Source: Pinibacter soli (GTDB taxonomy: Bacteria; Bacteroidota; Bacteroidia; Chitinophagales; Chitinophagaceae). Taken from it: 64,000 nt of DNA. Positions 8,125-17,612 of this stretch are shown piece after piece. The DNA is taken from assembly GCF_029961145.1 (NCBI RefSeq), contig NZ_JASBRG010000001.1, positions 248,001 to 312,000 of the forward strand. Reading direction: 5' to 3'. Position numbers and translations under genes: made by a program. The number at the start of each line of letters is the position of its first letter. Positions within the stretch are counted from its first letter, which is position 1. The notes beneath the pieces are model-generated. The model was not told the origin of the DNA and did no database searches. It saw only the letters and a program-made list of their open reading frames with translations.

Positions 8125-10689
8125 TTACTGAACAATAAACTGCTTCACCCAAACATTATTTTGAGTAGCAATCCTCACAAAATAAACGCCGGGCTCAGCG
8201 TTCATCAAATACTGCCTGCGGTCGGAGCCATCGGTAACAAATGAACGTTTGAGGATCAACTGTCCACTAACGCTGTAAATACTTGCATCAACACATTGGC
8301 CGGAAGGCAGGTCAAAAAACACTGTACACATTTTTGAACTGCTGTTGTAAGAAACGCTCCAATCAGACTTGTCATCAACTCCTTTATAGGTGGCAACAGA
8401 TGAATAAAGCGCTTTACCGTCTATATCCACTTGCTTGATGCGATAATATGCTACTACATTGCCTACGGTTTGATCAACAAAACTGTAGTTTTTCACCGCA
8501 GACGCATTGTCATCCTTGGGGTAAATTTTGCTGATCGCTTCAAAGGCACGACCATCACTGCTGCGCTCAACTTCAAAATGATCATTATTTACCTCATTCG
8601 CGGTGCTCCACTGCACGTATGCCTTGCCGTTATCATCCGTTACTTTAAAGCTAAGGAACGTAACCGGTAATAATCCCCCGTCTGTACTTGCCAAAGTGAA
8701 TGGGCCAAAGCTATTATAGTAAGTCGTAGACTTTACATACGGGCTTGGGCTTGAAGAAGAATTTCCTCCATTTGTCCATTGGCTACCATCCCATCTTGCA
8801 ACACGTAGGTTGCTTGGATTTGCAATACCACAGCTCCTCGTATTATCATAAGAAAGCCAGATATTGACATCAGCACCTGGAGCAGCCTTGTCTATTGTCC
8901 AATATTCGCAGTTGCTAATATTTTTTAAGTTGACCGGATCATTCTTTTTTGTGAGGTCATAAGGAGGCGATGGGTTTTTCCTGAAATATCTTACGGTTAA
9001 ATAGTCATTACTGTGCGCGCAATTTGACCATTCTTCTTCGGTAATGCGAACCGGCGCATAAAATCCGCCATTGCCGACGGGATATTCTACAGAACTCCAT
9101 CCGCTTTTATATTTAAACGGCCCATCCACATGGCTTGCATTGCTTGCGCCTGTAACAGAGCCTTGATCCATTTTAAGATAGTTGTCGTCTGTGGCCGACT
9201 TAATAATTCCTTTTTTGAAGATAAGCGCCTGAGCAGTTCCATAACCGGATACGTTGAAAGGCGCGTCCAGTATTATTTGTCCAGAGGGCTTATCAATTGT
9301 TACCGGGCAATTAAAGAAATCAACTTTATCCGGATGTGCATTGAAGAAGTGCTGATCGCCATTGCCGGCAACAACAACACTCAAACTTATTAGGTACTTT
9401 TCAGCCACCGATGTGGTTGCATTAAGATCGCCTTTTAGAATGATAGTTGCATCACCTCCCTTGGAACCGTCAATAACTCCTGTAACAAGTGTCAGCTTGC
9501 CATTAACAACCAGCGAATCTTTCGACGTTGGTTCTACGCTAGTGCAGTTTAATTGAACGTTATAAAAATTCTCAACATGGTTGGTAACTTCAGTGCTATT
9601 GACGTTCGAATTTGCAAATACATATGTACCGTTATTGTGCAAAAACTGACCGCCATAATTTGCGTGTCCCCCTTTATTATAAAAATAATTTGAGGTGGAC
9701 TTGAATGTGCCCTCTGGTTGTATGATCAGCTTATTGAAGTAACTGATAACAGGTGAATTATCAGGGAACTGTATAGTGCCGCGAAGTACTGTAAAATTAC
9801 CCCCGTTGCCTATTCTTATCGTATCATCAATACCCGCTTCATTTCCCCTGTAAACATTCACCACCGTAGCGCTGGTATTTTTTACAATGCCTACAAATGT
9901 ACTAGGTCCGCCTGCCGCCAAAGGCCCATTAAGTGTAAGGTTACTTGTGTTAGCCCCTGTACAACCAATAGGAATCGAACTTCCATCAAAGGTTGACGCT
10001 TCAACTAAATCTTTCTCTATTTTGAAAAAGCCATCGCCTGCGAGCTTCCCGTTGGTAAGTGTAAGCAGGTTATCTACCTGGAAAGAATCAATCGCAAAAT
10101 TCTGGTTGAAGCTTGCTGATTGATCATCCGGTTGTTTATTGATAACCAGGTTATAAAATCTAAAAGAGCCGCCGGCAGGGTCGTCTAGCGTAATAGTATT
10201 GGAGGCGCTGTCCATAGTTACTGTGCTGGTACCGGGATCGAACGCGGAGATGCTTGATACGCTCAAATTTGCTTTCAGGTATATTGAACCCTGGTTCGCT
10301 TTAAACTTTCCACCACTTATTGAGCATACCTGGTTAGAAGAGATATTTAACTTACCTGTTCCTGCATCAAAGGTTCCGGCAGAGAGGGCAAACTTCGACT
10401 GAACTGTTAAGTAGCCGGCATTACCCAGCGAAAGTGCCCCACCGGAAATAGTGATATTATTAATTACAGCGGTATTATTTAACACGCAGTTGTAAGGAGT
10501 GAGGGCCTGATCAAAATACACATCGTCTGACGCGCCCGGAACACCGGCCCCGCCTGCACCTCCGGAAACTGTTGACCAGTTGTTCTTATCGTTCCAATCA
10601 CTTGAGGAAGTTCCAACCCAAAAGAGCTGGGCCGCATTTGCCACAACAACGTGTAGCATGAGAAAAAGAAGGATTACATACGTTTTCAT
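8125..10689 (-). CDS. Large secreted/cell-surface protein with T9SS type A C-terminal sorting domain
   Basis: An 854-residue exported protein. It has a signal peptide (MKTYVILLFLMLHVVVANA), then a 'FWVG..SSDWND..NWS...GG.GG.GVPG.SDDVYFD' opening motif that starts many long Bacteroidota surface proteins. About 450 residues follow of repeated short beta-strand runs ('LTLNG.L', 'NLTLT.GKL', 'F.NLVINK'), best read as a right-handed parallel beta-helix. The C-terminal 180 residues contain a fibronectin-like segment ('LPVTFLSFKVTDDNGKAYVQWSTANEVNNDHFEVERS') and a final sorting domain ending in 'PGVYFVRIAT..NVWVKQFIVQ'. Type IX secretion would move it across the outer membrane and attach it to the surface. 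It may be an adhesin or matrix protein; no catalytic motif was found. It stands alone with its own promoter and terminator. Confidence 0.88.
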   Translation of the reverse strand: MKTYVILLFLMLHVVVANAAQLFWVGTSSSDWNDKNNWSTVSGGAGGAGVPGASDDVYFDQALTPYNCVLNNTAVINNITISGGALSLGNAGYLTVQSKFALSAGTFDAGTGKLNISSNQVCSISGGKFKANQGSIYLKANLSVSSISAFDPGTSTVTMDSASNTITLDDPAGGSFRFYNLVINKQPDDQSASFNQNFAIDSFQVDNLLTLTNGKLAGDGFFKIEKDLVEASTFDGSSIPIGCTGANTSNLTLNGPLAAGGPSTFVGIVKNTSATVVNVYRGNEAGIDDTIRIGNGGNFTVLRGTIQFPDNSPVISYFNKLIIQPEGTFKSTSNYFYNKGGHANYGGQFLHNNGTYVFANSNVNSTEVTNHVENFYNVQLNCTSVEPTSKDSLVVNGKLTLVTGVIDGSKGGDATIILKGDLNATTSVAEKYLISLSVVVAGNGDQHFFNAHPDKVDFFNCPVTIDKPSGQIILDAPFNVSGYGTAQALIFKKGIIKSATDDNYLKMDQGSVTGASNASHVDGPFKYKSGWSSVEYPVGNGGFYAPVRITEEEWSNCAHSNDYLTVRYFRKNPSPPYDLTKKNDPVNLKNISNCEYWTIDKAAPGADVNIWLSYDNTRSCGIANPSNLRVARWDGSQWTNGGNSSSSPSPYVKSTTYYNSFGPFTLASTDGGLLPVTFLSFKVTDDNGKAYVQWSTANEVNNDHFEVERSSDGRAFEAISKIYPKDDNASAVKNYSFVDQTVGNVVAYYRIKQVDIDGKALYSSVATYKGVDDKSDWSVSYNSSSKMCTVFFDLPSGQCVDASIYSVSGQLILKRSFVTDGSDRRQYLMNAEPGVYFVRIATQNNVWVKQFIVQ

Positions 10690-11283
10690 GTATAACTGAA
10701 TTTAAAGCCACCTATGAACGATTGCGATCATGAGTGACTGGTTATTGCGAGCCCAAAAGAAATTGTTGCTTCCGGATTTAACCAGGCTCGCTTTTCAGAC
10801 AGGAATTATAAAAACGTTTTCTGTAATGTATAGTAAGTATGAAACTGATTGCAAAGGTAGGCTGAAAGTCCAAACATCATATAGCATCATTCATTTGTTT
10901 GTATCTGGTTTTTATTAAAGACTTGATTATTATAAAAAAAGACAATTAACAAAAGCCTACGCACTTAGAGAATGAGACGATAAGGGCATTCGTGTAATGA
11001 TAACCGTTGCTGTGAATTAATAGCAAAAGCCTTAAATGTTTCACAAAATATTTAGACTTAACTTATGGGGTTGGCTGATAACTATAGATGCACCAGGGAA
11101 AAAGCAGCAAGCACATTTTAATAAGCATTCCTTTATAAGCGAATGTTGACTTGTCTCTTTCCTTATCGCTTACAATGGCTTCCCCCTTACATCGAAACGC
11201 AAAAAATACTTTGTAAATTTATGGTTCGGCAATGCGATTTATTTGTATGATACCTTGCCGTTATTTTCAAAATCTTAGCAACA
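10690..11283. other. Intergenic region between divergent genes
   Basis: About 590 bases between the leftward surface-protein gene and the rightward HD-domain gene. It holds the leftward promoter box at 10852-10859. Just before the HD gene a near-consensus TACCTTGC occurs around 11250, but without a convincing -33 element. I see no ORF with family character, no tRNA and no repeat. Confidence 0.5.
10852..10859 (-). promoter_or_regulatory. -7 promoter box (TACCTTTG) for the T9SS surface protein
   Basis: On the minus strand TACCTTTGCAAT is an exact match to the Bacteroidota -7 consensus TAnnTTTG and its frequent GCA extension. A TTTG lies only 11 bases upstream, too close for a standard -33 element. 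The predicted 5' untranslated region is about 155 bases. Confidence 0.5.
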
Positions 11284-11883
11284 ATGCAGACCGATAATTT
11301 ACTAAAGCAAATAACTTTCATAAAGGAAATTGATAAGCTAAAATATATACTCCGGAAAACCAAGTTATTCAACAGCGATAGAAATGAAAATGATGCGGAG
11401 CACAGTTGGCACCTGGCAATGATGACGATTGTATTGGCAGAACACTCCAACAAGCCGATAGATGTTCTTAAAGTTTTGAAAATGGTTTTGATCCACGATA
11501 TTGTTGAAATTGACGCAGGCGACACCTTTTTGTACGACACCACAAAAAGCCACACCAACACTGAGCAAGAGCTGATTGCAGCAAAACGTTTATTTGGACT
11601 TTTACCAAAGGAACAAGCCAAGGAATTCATTGCGATCTGGCAGGAATTTGAAGATGGCATAACCGATGATGCAAAATTTGCAAAATCAATGGACAGACTC
11701 GAGCCGCTGCTTCAAAACACCTCCAACAACGGTGGCACATGGAAAGAATTTGATGTGCCTTATGAAAAAGTTTACGACAAGAAAAAGGCAATCAAAGAAG
11801 GTTCCACTGCGATTTGGGAATATGCTGAGAATCTGATCAACGAAAGTGTTGAGAAAGGAATTCTTAGAAAAAGTATTGATTGA
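11284..11883 (+). CDS. HD-domain phosphohydrolase (YfbR/HDDC2-like, probable 5'-deoxynucleotidase)
   Basis: A 199-residue soluble protein with the metal-binding pattern of the small HD nucleotidase family: 'ENDAEHSWHLAMM' (His40), 'HDIVEIDAGD' (the His71-Asp72 pair and Glu75) and 'SMDRLEPLLQN' (Asp137). Relatives such as YfbR and HDDC2 remove the phosphate from deoxynucleoside monophosphates. The substrate here is inferred from the family rather than demonstrated. It stands alone, divergent from the surface-protein gene, and ends 77 bases before a strong bidirectional terminator. The start at 11284 lies just before the conserved N-terminal helix, so little or nothing is missing. Confidence 0.88.
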   Translation: MQTDNLLKQITFIKEIDKLKYILRKTKLFNSDRNENDAEHSWHLAMMTIVLAEHSNKPIDVLKVLKMVLIHDIVEIDAGDTFLYDTTKSHTNTEQELIAAKRLFGLLPKEQAKEFIAIWQEFEDGITDDAKFAKSMDRLEPLLQNTSNNGGTWKEFDVPYEKVYDKKKAIKEGSTAIWEYAENLINESVEKGILRKSID

Positions 11884-11960
11884 CGGATGAAAAAATAGTA
11901 ACCGACAATTGTGGTTCTTAAAAGATTCCATGCTCTGTGGAACATCCTGAACAACCTGAC

Positions 11961-11996
11961 AAAAAAGCCCGCAAAATAGACATTGCGGGCTTTTTT
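11961..11996. terminator. Bidirectional terminator after the HD-domain gene
   Basis: Perfect 14-bp inverted repeat (aaaaaagcccgcaa at 11961-11974 with its complement at 11983-11996), with a GC core flanked by A-run and T-run so that it works in both directions. It lies 77 bases after the HD-domain stop codon. Confidence 0.9.
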
Positions 11997-12149
11997 GTGT
12001 GAAATGCATAACGCTACACAAACACTCCATTCATAGGCAATAACACTTCATGCCCTGCAATTGCCATTCGATACTTCCTGTACTGTAACAACAGACTTCC
12101 CCTTACTAACTTGTATGGCAGCAACTATAAACAAACTAAACACACAACC

Positions 12150-12647
12150 ATGAACAATGTGATGACGCAACCTTTGTTGCATTTGCCAATTGAAGAACAT
12201 CTGGAACGATCTTACTGGTACGGTCCAAACCTCGCGACTATTCTAGTCAGCTCCGAAGAAACAAACGGTTCATTCAGCCTCCTAAAAATGTCGATGCGTA
12301 AGGGCTTTGGACCTCCCCTTCATGTGCACGAACGCGAAGATGAAAGCAATTACATTCTGGAAGGAGAAATCATGTATCAAATCGGCGAGCAAACAATTAT
12401 CGCCAGAGCGGGCGATTATGTGCTTTTGCCAAAAAAAATTCCGCATACTTTTCAACTGATATCAGAAACAGCGAGCACCCTTTTGCTCATTACTCCCGGC
12501 GGCTTTGAAGAGATGTTTATTGCCTGCGGCAAAAAAGCAGAAAAACTGGAACTTCCGCCAATAACGGGCAAATTACCTGAAGCTTTTTTTGAAAAACAAG
12601 TTCGCGTAAATGAAGCGCTTGGTGTGAGGATTGTACCCTCTTTGTAA
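12150..12647 (+). CDS. Cupin-domain protein
   Basis: A 165-residue protein with one conserved beta-barrel cupin. Motif 1 is 'GFGPPLHVHEREDESNYILEGEI', giving the metal ligands His-His-Glu, and motif 2 is 'AGDYVLLPKKIPHTFQL', giving the last His. A short helical tail follows. The start at 12150 (MNNVMTQPLL) is preferred over the ATG at 12111, whose extra 13 residues are polar and not conserved in character. Single-domain cupins of this kind range from quercetin dioxygenase-like enzymes to sugar-binding sensors, so the function stays open. The stop codon lies at the edge of a short transposon-like element (12658-12850) whose presumed target duplication starts on the last base of the stop codon. 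Confidence 0.85.
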   Translation: MNNVMTQPLLHLPIEEHLERSYWYGPNLATILVSSEETNGSFSLLKMSMRKGFGPPLHVHEREDESNYILEGEIMYQIGEQTIIARAGDYVLLPKKIPHTFQLISETASTLLLITPGGFEEMFIACGKKAEKLELPPITGKLPEAFFEKQVRVNEALGVRIVPSL

Positions 12648-12657
12648 ATCGTCAATT

Positions 12658-12850
12658 CAATGTCGTTTAGTTAAGCTATTTGAAAAACTAAAAGAATGTT
12701 GCTTGTCATCCCGACGAAGGAGGGATCTGGGTTTTGCGCCAGCGTGCCGTTTAAATAAATCACTCAGATCCCTCCTTGGTCGGGATGACAAGCAGTCTTT
12801 CACTATTAATCGTTAACATCAAATGAAAAGTTAGGTACTAAACGACATTG
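12658..12850. mobile_element. Short non-autonomous transposon-like element (MITE/REP type) with target-site duplication
   Basis: A 193-bp element with 14-bp perfect terminal inverted repeats (caatgtcgtttagt at 12658-12671, complement at 12837-12850). It is flanked by an 11-bp direct repeat (aatcgtcaatt at 12647-12657 and 12851-12861), as expected for a target-site duplication. The ends are ambiguous by two bases, because the inverted repeat can be extended to 16 bp with a 7-bp duplication. Inside lies a second inverted repeat of 29 bp with one mismatch (12701-12729 with 12765-12793) carrying a 'gtcatcccga' core, which forms a large hairpin. There is no coding capacity, so it must be moved by a transposase supplied elsewhere. 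Confidence 0.75.
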
Positions 12851-12869
12851 AATCGTCAATTACGAAATA

Positions 12870-12909
12870 AAGCTGTTCTACATGCTCTGAAGGGTATGTA
12901 GAACAGCTT
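12870..12909. terminator. Hairpin between cupin and S41 peptidase genes
   Basis: Perfect 14-bp inverted repeat (aagctgttctacat at 12870-12883, complement at 12896-12909) with a 12-base loop. There is only a weak T-run after it. It probably served as the cupin terminator before the 12658-12850 element was inserted, and also lies 63 bases after the S41 peptidase stop on the opposite strand. Confidence 0.5.
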
Positions 12910-12972
12910 GTTCACAGCTATTACAGTAAAGCGATACTGTTTGGATATTTCGTTTAGCATCCCGCACTCATT

Positions 12973-14715
12973 TCATTTATTGATTATTTCAATTGCTTTA
13001 TTTAAAACTTCGTCTGCACCATTTTTAATTCCTTCAATGGTTGGCTTCACCTCAACATCAGGCACTATACCAATCCTTTGTGTTTCCCCTCCATCCGGAT
13101 AATAGATTCCTTGCCCACTTATCATTGTCAATATCCCTCCAGGCAAATAGAATTGTTTTACGTTACCATCAGCCCCGGCTGTAGTGGAGCCTACAACCTT
13201 TGCGTTAGGAGCAACTCTAAAAGCCATTGTGGTATATTCTGCCTGGCTTTGTGTAAGCTCATTGATCAATATTATTATTTTGCCTTTGTAATATTCCTTG
13301 TTTGTTTTCCCCACTGTTGAGGGACTTTTAAATGTAAATAGCCCGGGCCATTCTGCACTTCCTTCCGTAATTTTTGCAAATTGTGTTTCTTTAGGCATAA
13401 GATATTGGCCAAGGGCAGACACAACAAATTCAGATGGGTAGCACCTTAAATCGATTATCAGTCCTTTAGTGGTTTTTACTGTTTCAAAAATAGAAGGTAA
13501 ATATTTCGATTTAATAGAACCTAAATGTAGATAGCCGATTTCAGGATTTATCCTTTTAAAGCAACTGTCTTTCTTTAAATATTTTTTGTAAAAATTCATC
13601 TCGCGAATTGGATATGTTTTGAGTGTTTTCCTGTCGGCATTTCCATTTCGTAAGTAGCCTATATTAATCAAGCTATCGTTTGTTTGAAATAATTTCATAG
13701 CAATGTCTCTTAGTTGTGCGGCATGATTTGAAGCGGGCATTATATTAGATTTAGCAGCAATTATTTCATCAATTTTTATATCGTTAACTTCTGTGATAAT
13801 GTCCCCTTTTTTCAGCCCGGTTTCTTTTTCAGATTTTTCATCATAGAAGTCTTTTACAACCGCCTTATTATCTATGAAGACTAATTCAGGTGCAGCAATT
13901 CTTGCCCCAAAATATCTTCCCAACACAGCATTGCCTCCCCAAATGTTAGCGTGCGTGTCATTAATTTTTGCAATAAGTTCCAGTGAGATCAGATGGTATT
14001 CCAATTCATTTTGTACATTGATAAATTTGGGTATAAATTCAGACAGCACATTCTTCCAATCCTCTTCTATTAAGTTTTTATAAGGAAAATAATATTGTAT
14101 AATATTCCAGTATCGGTATAGCGCCAACATGCGAAAACCCACGTCGGGAAATTTCACGGCTGCATATGAATTTTCATTTTTAAAAGTCGGATATCCTTTT
14201 CCAAACTCAAGTTCAGTAAAATAATTTTCGTTGTTTCTTTTAGCATTTTTAATTCTGAGTAGAAGTTGAGAAAGTTCCGCGAAAATATTTGAGGCGGTTA
14301 TCCATTCTACATCGGGTCTTAATTTTGAATCCACGAATTGTTCATCATTGTTTTTAGTCTCTTTAAAGCTTCCAAATTTGTTGATCCATCGGATCAACAA
14401 AATATCCCTTTCGCTACTATTTTGAGCATTCAAAATCTGTGGCAAAATTCTGAATAGTTCATAGTCCCAATTATATTCGCCTTTTGCAATATTCGGATGA
14501 TAGTATTTTAAAAAACCCCAAATCAATCCCAATACTTTTAAATTTTCTATGGTCGTTTTATCGGTTTTGATTGACTCAATTTTGGAGCCATTGTCAAACT
14601 CTTTAACGTTCACGTCTTTTTTAAACCCGGGACTTAAGTCATTGCTATTATCCTGAGAAAATCCAACGTTAATTGCGATTGACACAAACAAGAGGGCTAA
14701 GGCGATTCGTTTCAT
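12973..14715 (-). CDS. Secreted S41-family (C-terminal-processing type) peptidase
   Basis: A 580-residue exported protease. The start at 14715 gives a signal peptide (MKRIALALLFVSIAINVGFSQ); the longer frame to 14754 adds 13 residues without one. The middle contains a PDZ-like segment ('ETGLKKGDIITEVNDIKIDEI') and the C-terminal third has the tail-specific protease fold ('TTKGLIIDLRCYPSE', 'IIILINELTQSQAEYTTMAFR', 'GSTTAGADGNV'). The serine of QSQAE (Ser490) aligns with the S41 nucleophile. The N-terminal 250 residues resemble the helical region found in Bacteroidota S41 relatives. It would act in the periplasm or at the cell surface on unfolded or C-terminal segments. It is a stand-alone gene, divergent from the MG2/plug protein at 15097. 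Confidence 0.9.
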   Translation of the reverse strand: MKRIALALLFVSIAINVGFSQDNSNDLSPGFKKDVNVKEFDNGSKIESIKTDKTTIENLKVLGLIWGFLKYYHPNIAKGEYNWDYELFRILPQILNAQNSSERDILLIRWINKFGSFKETKNNDEQFVDSKLRPDVEWITASNIFAELSQLLLRIKNAKRNNENYFTELEFGKGYPTFKNENSYAAVKFPDVGFRMLALYRYWNIIQYYFPYKNLIEEDWKNVLSEFIPKFINVQNELEYHLISLELIAKINDTHANIWGGNAVLGRYFGARIAAPELVFIDNKAVVKDFYDEKSEKETGLKKGDIITEVNDIKIDEIIAAKSNIMPASNHAAQLRDIAMKLFQTNDSLINIGYLRNGNADRKTLKTYPIREMNFYKKYLKKDSCFKRINPEIGYLHLGSIKSKYLPSIFETVKTTKGLIIDLRCYPSEFVVSALGQYLMPKETQFAKITEGSAEWPGLFTFKSPSTVGKTNKEYYKGKIIILINELTQSQAEYTTMAFRVAPNAKVVGSTTAGADGNVKQFYLPGGILTMISGQGIYYPDGGETQRIGIVPDVEVKPTIEGIKNGADEVLNKAIEIINK

Positions 14716-15096
14716 GTAGAGTGTTATAGGTTTTGAGCAACTACAGGGCATCAAATTTCGAACTCCAATATGTCAAAAAATAATTCACCAAGCAAAGAAG
14801 CTGTTGTTAAAGAAGCTGTTGGTCAGTGTACATTAACATTTTATTGACTAAAAATAAAGGAAAAAAATTCCTGGAGCTTGAGTAAGCGGCTGTCTTTGTT
14901 TTCGCACAGCTTTCAATCGTATTTACAATTCATATCGTTCCATCGATTTGCAATCTTTAAGTTAACGCCCAAAAAATATTTTTTAAAACTGCTATTTTCA
15001 GCCCTTCAAAAATGGCCGGTGTAACCTTTTACCTTCACCCAAAAGCTACCAAAGTAGTTTCAACGACCAACCGCCAGATACTAAACGAAACCCGTT
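14716..15096. other. Divergent intergenic region with a short tandem duplication
   Basis: About 380 bases between divergent start codons. A 13-base unit (aaagaagctgttg) occurs twice in tandem at 14793-14805 and 14808-14820. Runs of T/A suggest promoters on both strands, but no exact TAnnTTTG box was found. No gene is visible. Confidence 0.4.
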
Positions 15097-17490
15097 ATGA
15101 AGAAACTTTTATTCGTACTTATTTGCCTGTGTACATTTTTCCGATATGCAAACAGCCAGTCATTACTTGATTCCACTGTATTAAAAATCTCCAAAAGCTA
15201 TGCCCCGGAGAAAATTTATTTGCACTACGATAAATCCTCATACTGTGCCGGGGAAACTGTTTGGTTCAAAGCTTATTTACTGGAAGGAGGTTTGCCTTCT
15301 GCACAAAGCAAAACACTGTACGTGGATTGGGTCGCAGACAATGGCACTGTTCTTTCTCATGTAGTTAGTCCGGTTTTGAGTGGCGCCACCAATGGACAAT
15401 TTGAAATACCCCAGAACTATAACTACAGATCGCTGCATGTAAGAGCCTATACGAAATGGATGCTGAATTTTGATACCGCTTTTTTATATAACAAAGACAT
15501 TCACATACTGCTCAAAGCTTCTACAGAAACTCCTCATACTGCACCAGCCATTATTTCTTCCATACAGTTTTTTCCCGAAGGCGGAGATATTATAAGGGGA
15601 GTAACAAATAGAGTTGCCTTTAAAGCCAACGACCAATATGGAAGGCCCGTTGAAATAAAGGGAACGCTCGAGGACAGTAAAGGCACTTTAATTCAAAGCT
15701 TTTCATCTGTGCATGACGGCATGGGAAGTTTTTCTTTCACGCCACAACAGGGAATTGATTATACCGTGAAATGGATTGATGAAAAAGACAAAGAACATAC
15801 ATCTGTTCTACCTACCATTAAACCATCAGGCGTTTCAATGCAGATGACGATAGAAGATACAAAAAGAGTGATACGTATTAGCACCGGCGCCAGCAACGAG
15901 AAAGCGCCGCAAGATTTCCATCTTGTGGGGACGATGAACCAGGGCCTGGTTTTTACGAATGACATCAGCCTGAATGAAAACAGCAGCGTTGGCAGGATCA
16001 TTCCAACGGAAGAACTTTTGTCGGGTGTTTTAACCTTCACACTTTTTGATGAAAACTGGACACCAATCGCTGAACGAATCACGTTTATCAACAATAACGA
16101 ATACGCTTTTCAACCTATAATGGAAGTGCAGAAAAGCGATTTGAATAAACGAAAAAGAAATGAACTTGAAATTCAAATTCCTGATAGTCTGCAGGACGCC
16201 AATCTCTCGATTGCAGTAACAGACATGAGTATTGAAAAAGATACTTCTGAAAATATCATCTCGCATTTCTTATTAAGCAGCGATGTAAGAGGAAAAATAA
16301 ACAACCCTGCTTATTATTTTTCAAATAACAGCGATTCAATAACGCAGCAGCTAGATCTGGTAATGCTTACCAACGGATGGAGAAGATACAAGTGGGAAGA
16401 TGTAACGAAAGGCAAATTGCCTGCAATTACACATCCCCGCGACAACACCTACCTGCACCTGACGGGACAACTTTTTGGTGTTCCAAAAAGCCAGTTGAGC
16501 GGAAAAGAAAGCGTGGCTATTATATTAAAAGACTCCACCAGGTCCAGGCTGGAGATTATGGATGTTGCGAAAGACGGTACGTTTGGCGATCCGGAAATGC
16601 TCGTTTTTGACACTATCAAAGCATACTTTAGTTTAAAATCAAAATTTCTTAAACAAGCCACTGCAAAATTTTCGATCGATCGTTTGCCTGCGCCTAACTA
16701 CACAAACTTCAGCAAAAACCTGCAGTACGTCACTCCGTCATTTGACACAACAGGTGCATCGCGTCACAGCCTGATGGTCCTGAAATATTTCGATATCATT
16801 AACAAAGACAAAGCCCAGGTATTACAAACAGTTACTGTTACGGCCAGGAAGAAACCTTCTGTAGATGTATTGGATGCAAAATATACAAGTGGGCTATTTT
16901 CCCATGGCGATAGCTATCAGTTTGATCTTATCAATGACCCTGCCAGCGGGGCTTATGGCGATATCTTTTCTTATCTGCAAGGCAGGATTGCCGGATTGCA
17001 GATCAATACAACGAGTTTTCCCACCACTTTTAAATGGCGCGGTGGCGGCGGTGTGGGTTTATTTCTTGATGAGATTCATACAGACGTAGAAATGCTTCAA
17101 ACCTTTCCTGTGAGCGACATTGCGTATGTAAAAGTTTTCAGACCTCCTTTTATGGGCGGCTTTGGTGGCAGCAATGGTGCCATCGCCATTTATACACGTA
17201 AGGGCGATGACAGGGTGGCTGGTTCAAGCGGATTATCATCTAACACTATTATTGGCTACACTATTGTTAAACAATTTTACTCACCGAACTATGACATATA
17301 CGATTCTAAAAATGATCAATTGGATGTTCGTTCCACGTTATACTGGAATCCATTGCTAAGATCCAATGCAAAAAGTAAAAAAATCGATCTGAGCTTTTAT
17401 AATAATGATATAACAAAATCTTTCCGTGTTGTGATTGAAGGCATAACAAAAGACGGCCTGCTTACGCATTTTGAGCAAGTGATTAAATAA
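15097..17490 (+). CDS. Exported MG2-domain protein with C-terminal TonB-plug-like domain
   Basis: A 797-residue protein with a signal peptide (MKKLLFVLICLCTFFRYANS). Residues about 30-130 form an alpha-2-macroglobulin-like MG2 domain ('APEKIYLHYDKSSYCAGETVWFKAYLLEG'), followed by further beta-sandwich segments. Near residues 560-700 a 'VLQTVTVTARKKPS.D' stretch leads into a TonB-receptor plug-like domain ('GDIFSYLQGRIAGLQI' ... 'VAYVKVFRPPFMGGFGGSNGAIAIYTRKG'-like), with no beta-barrel after it. Many Bacteroidota encode such barrel-less proteins, whose role is unknown; structural work on related domains points to surface or periplasmic assembly functions. It is a single gene with its own terminator at 17528-17562. 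The domain calls are solid; the function is not known. Confidence 0.8.
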   Translation: MKKLLFVLICLCTFFRYANSQSLLDSTVLKISKSYAPEKIYLHYDKSSYCAGETVWFKAYLLEGGLPSAQSKTLYVDWVADNGTVLSHVVSPVLSGATNGQFEIPQNYNYRSLHVRAYTKWMLNFDTAFLYNKDIHILLKASTETPHTAPAIISSIQFFPEGGDIIRGVTNRVAFKANDQYGRPVEIKGTLEDSKGTLIQSFSSVHDGMGSFSFTPQQGIDYTVKWIDEKDKEHTSVLPTIKPSGVSMQMTIEDTKRVIRISTGASNEKAPQDFHLVGTMNQGLVFTNDISLNENSSVGRIIPTEELLSGVLTFTLFDENWTPIAERITFINNNEYAFQPIMEVQKSDLNKRKRNELEIQIPDSLQDANLSIAVTDMSIEKDTSENIISHFLLSSDVRGKINNPAYYFSNNSDSITQQLDLVMLTNGWRRYKWEDVTKGKLPAITHPRDNTYLHLTGQLFGVPKSQLSGKESVAIILKDSTRSRLEIMDVAKDGTFGDPEMLVFDTIKAYFSLKSKFLKQATAKFSIDRLPAPNYTNFSKNLQYVTPSFDTTGASRHSLMVLKYFDIINKDKAQVLQTVTVTARKKPSVDVLDAKYTSGLFSHGDSYQFDLINDPASGAYGDIFSYLQGRIAGLQINTTSFPTTFKWRGGGGVGLFLDEIHTDVEMLQTFPVSDIAYVKVFRPPFMGGFGGSNGAIAIYTRKGDDRVAGSSGLSSNTIIGYTIVKQFYSPNYDIYDSKNDQLDVRSTLYWNPLLRSNAKSKKIDLSFYNNDITKSFRVVIEGITKDGLLTHFEQVIK

Positions 17491-17527
17491 AACACAACAA
17501 GCCGTTAATTTTGTTCTTACGGTACCG

Positions 17528-17562
17528 GACCTGACAGATTTTAAAAACCTGTCAGGTCTTTT
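17528..17562 (+). terminator. Terminator after the MG2/plug protein gene
   Basis: Perfect 10-bp GC-rich inverted repeat (gacctgacag at 17528-17537 with its complement at 17549-17558), 11-base loop, then TTTT at 17559-17562. It lies 38 bases after the stop codon and separates this gene from the convergent ROK kinase gene. Confidence 0.8.
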
Positions 17563-17612
17563 ATCTACACAATCTTTTTGCAAGCAGACGATCGTTTATG
17601 TCAAACATCCTC

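Noticed and set aside
14793-14820. Tandem 13-base duplication as a regulator site
   Set aside because: Only two copies and no palindromic structure; it is recorded as a local duplication without assigned function.
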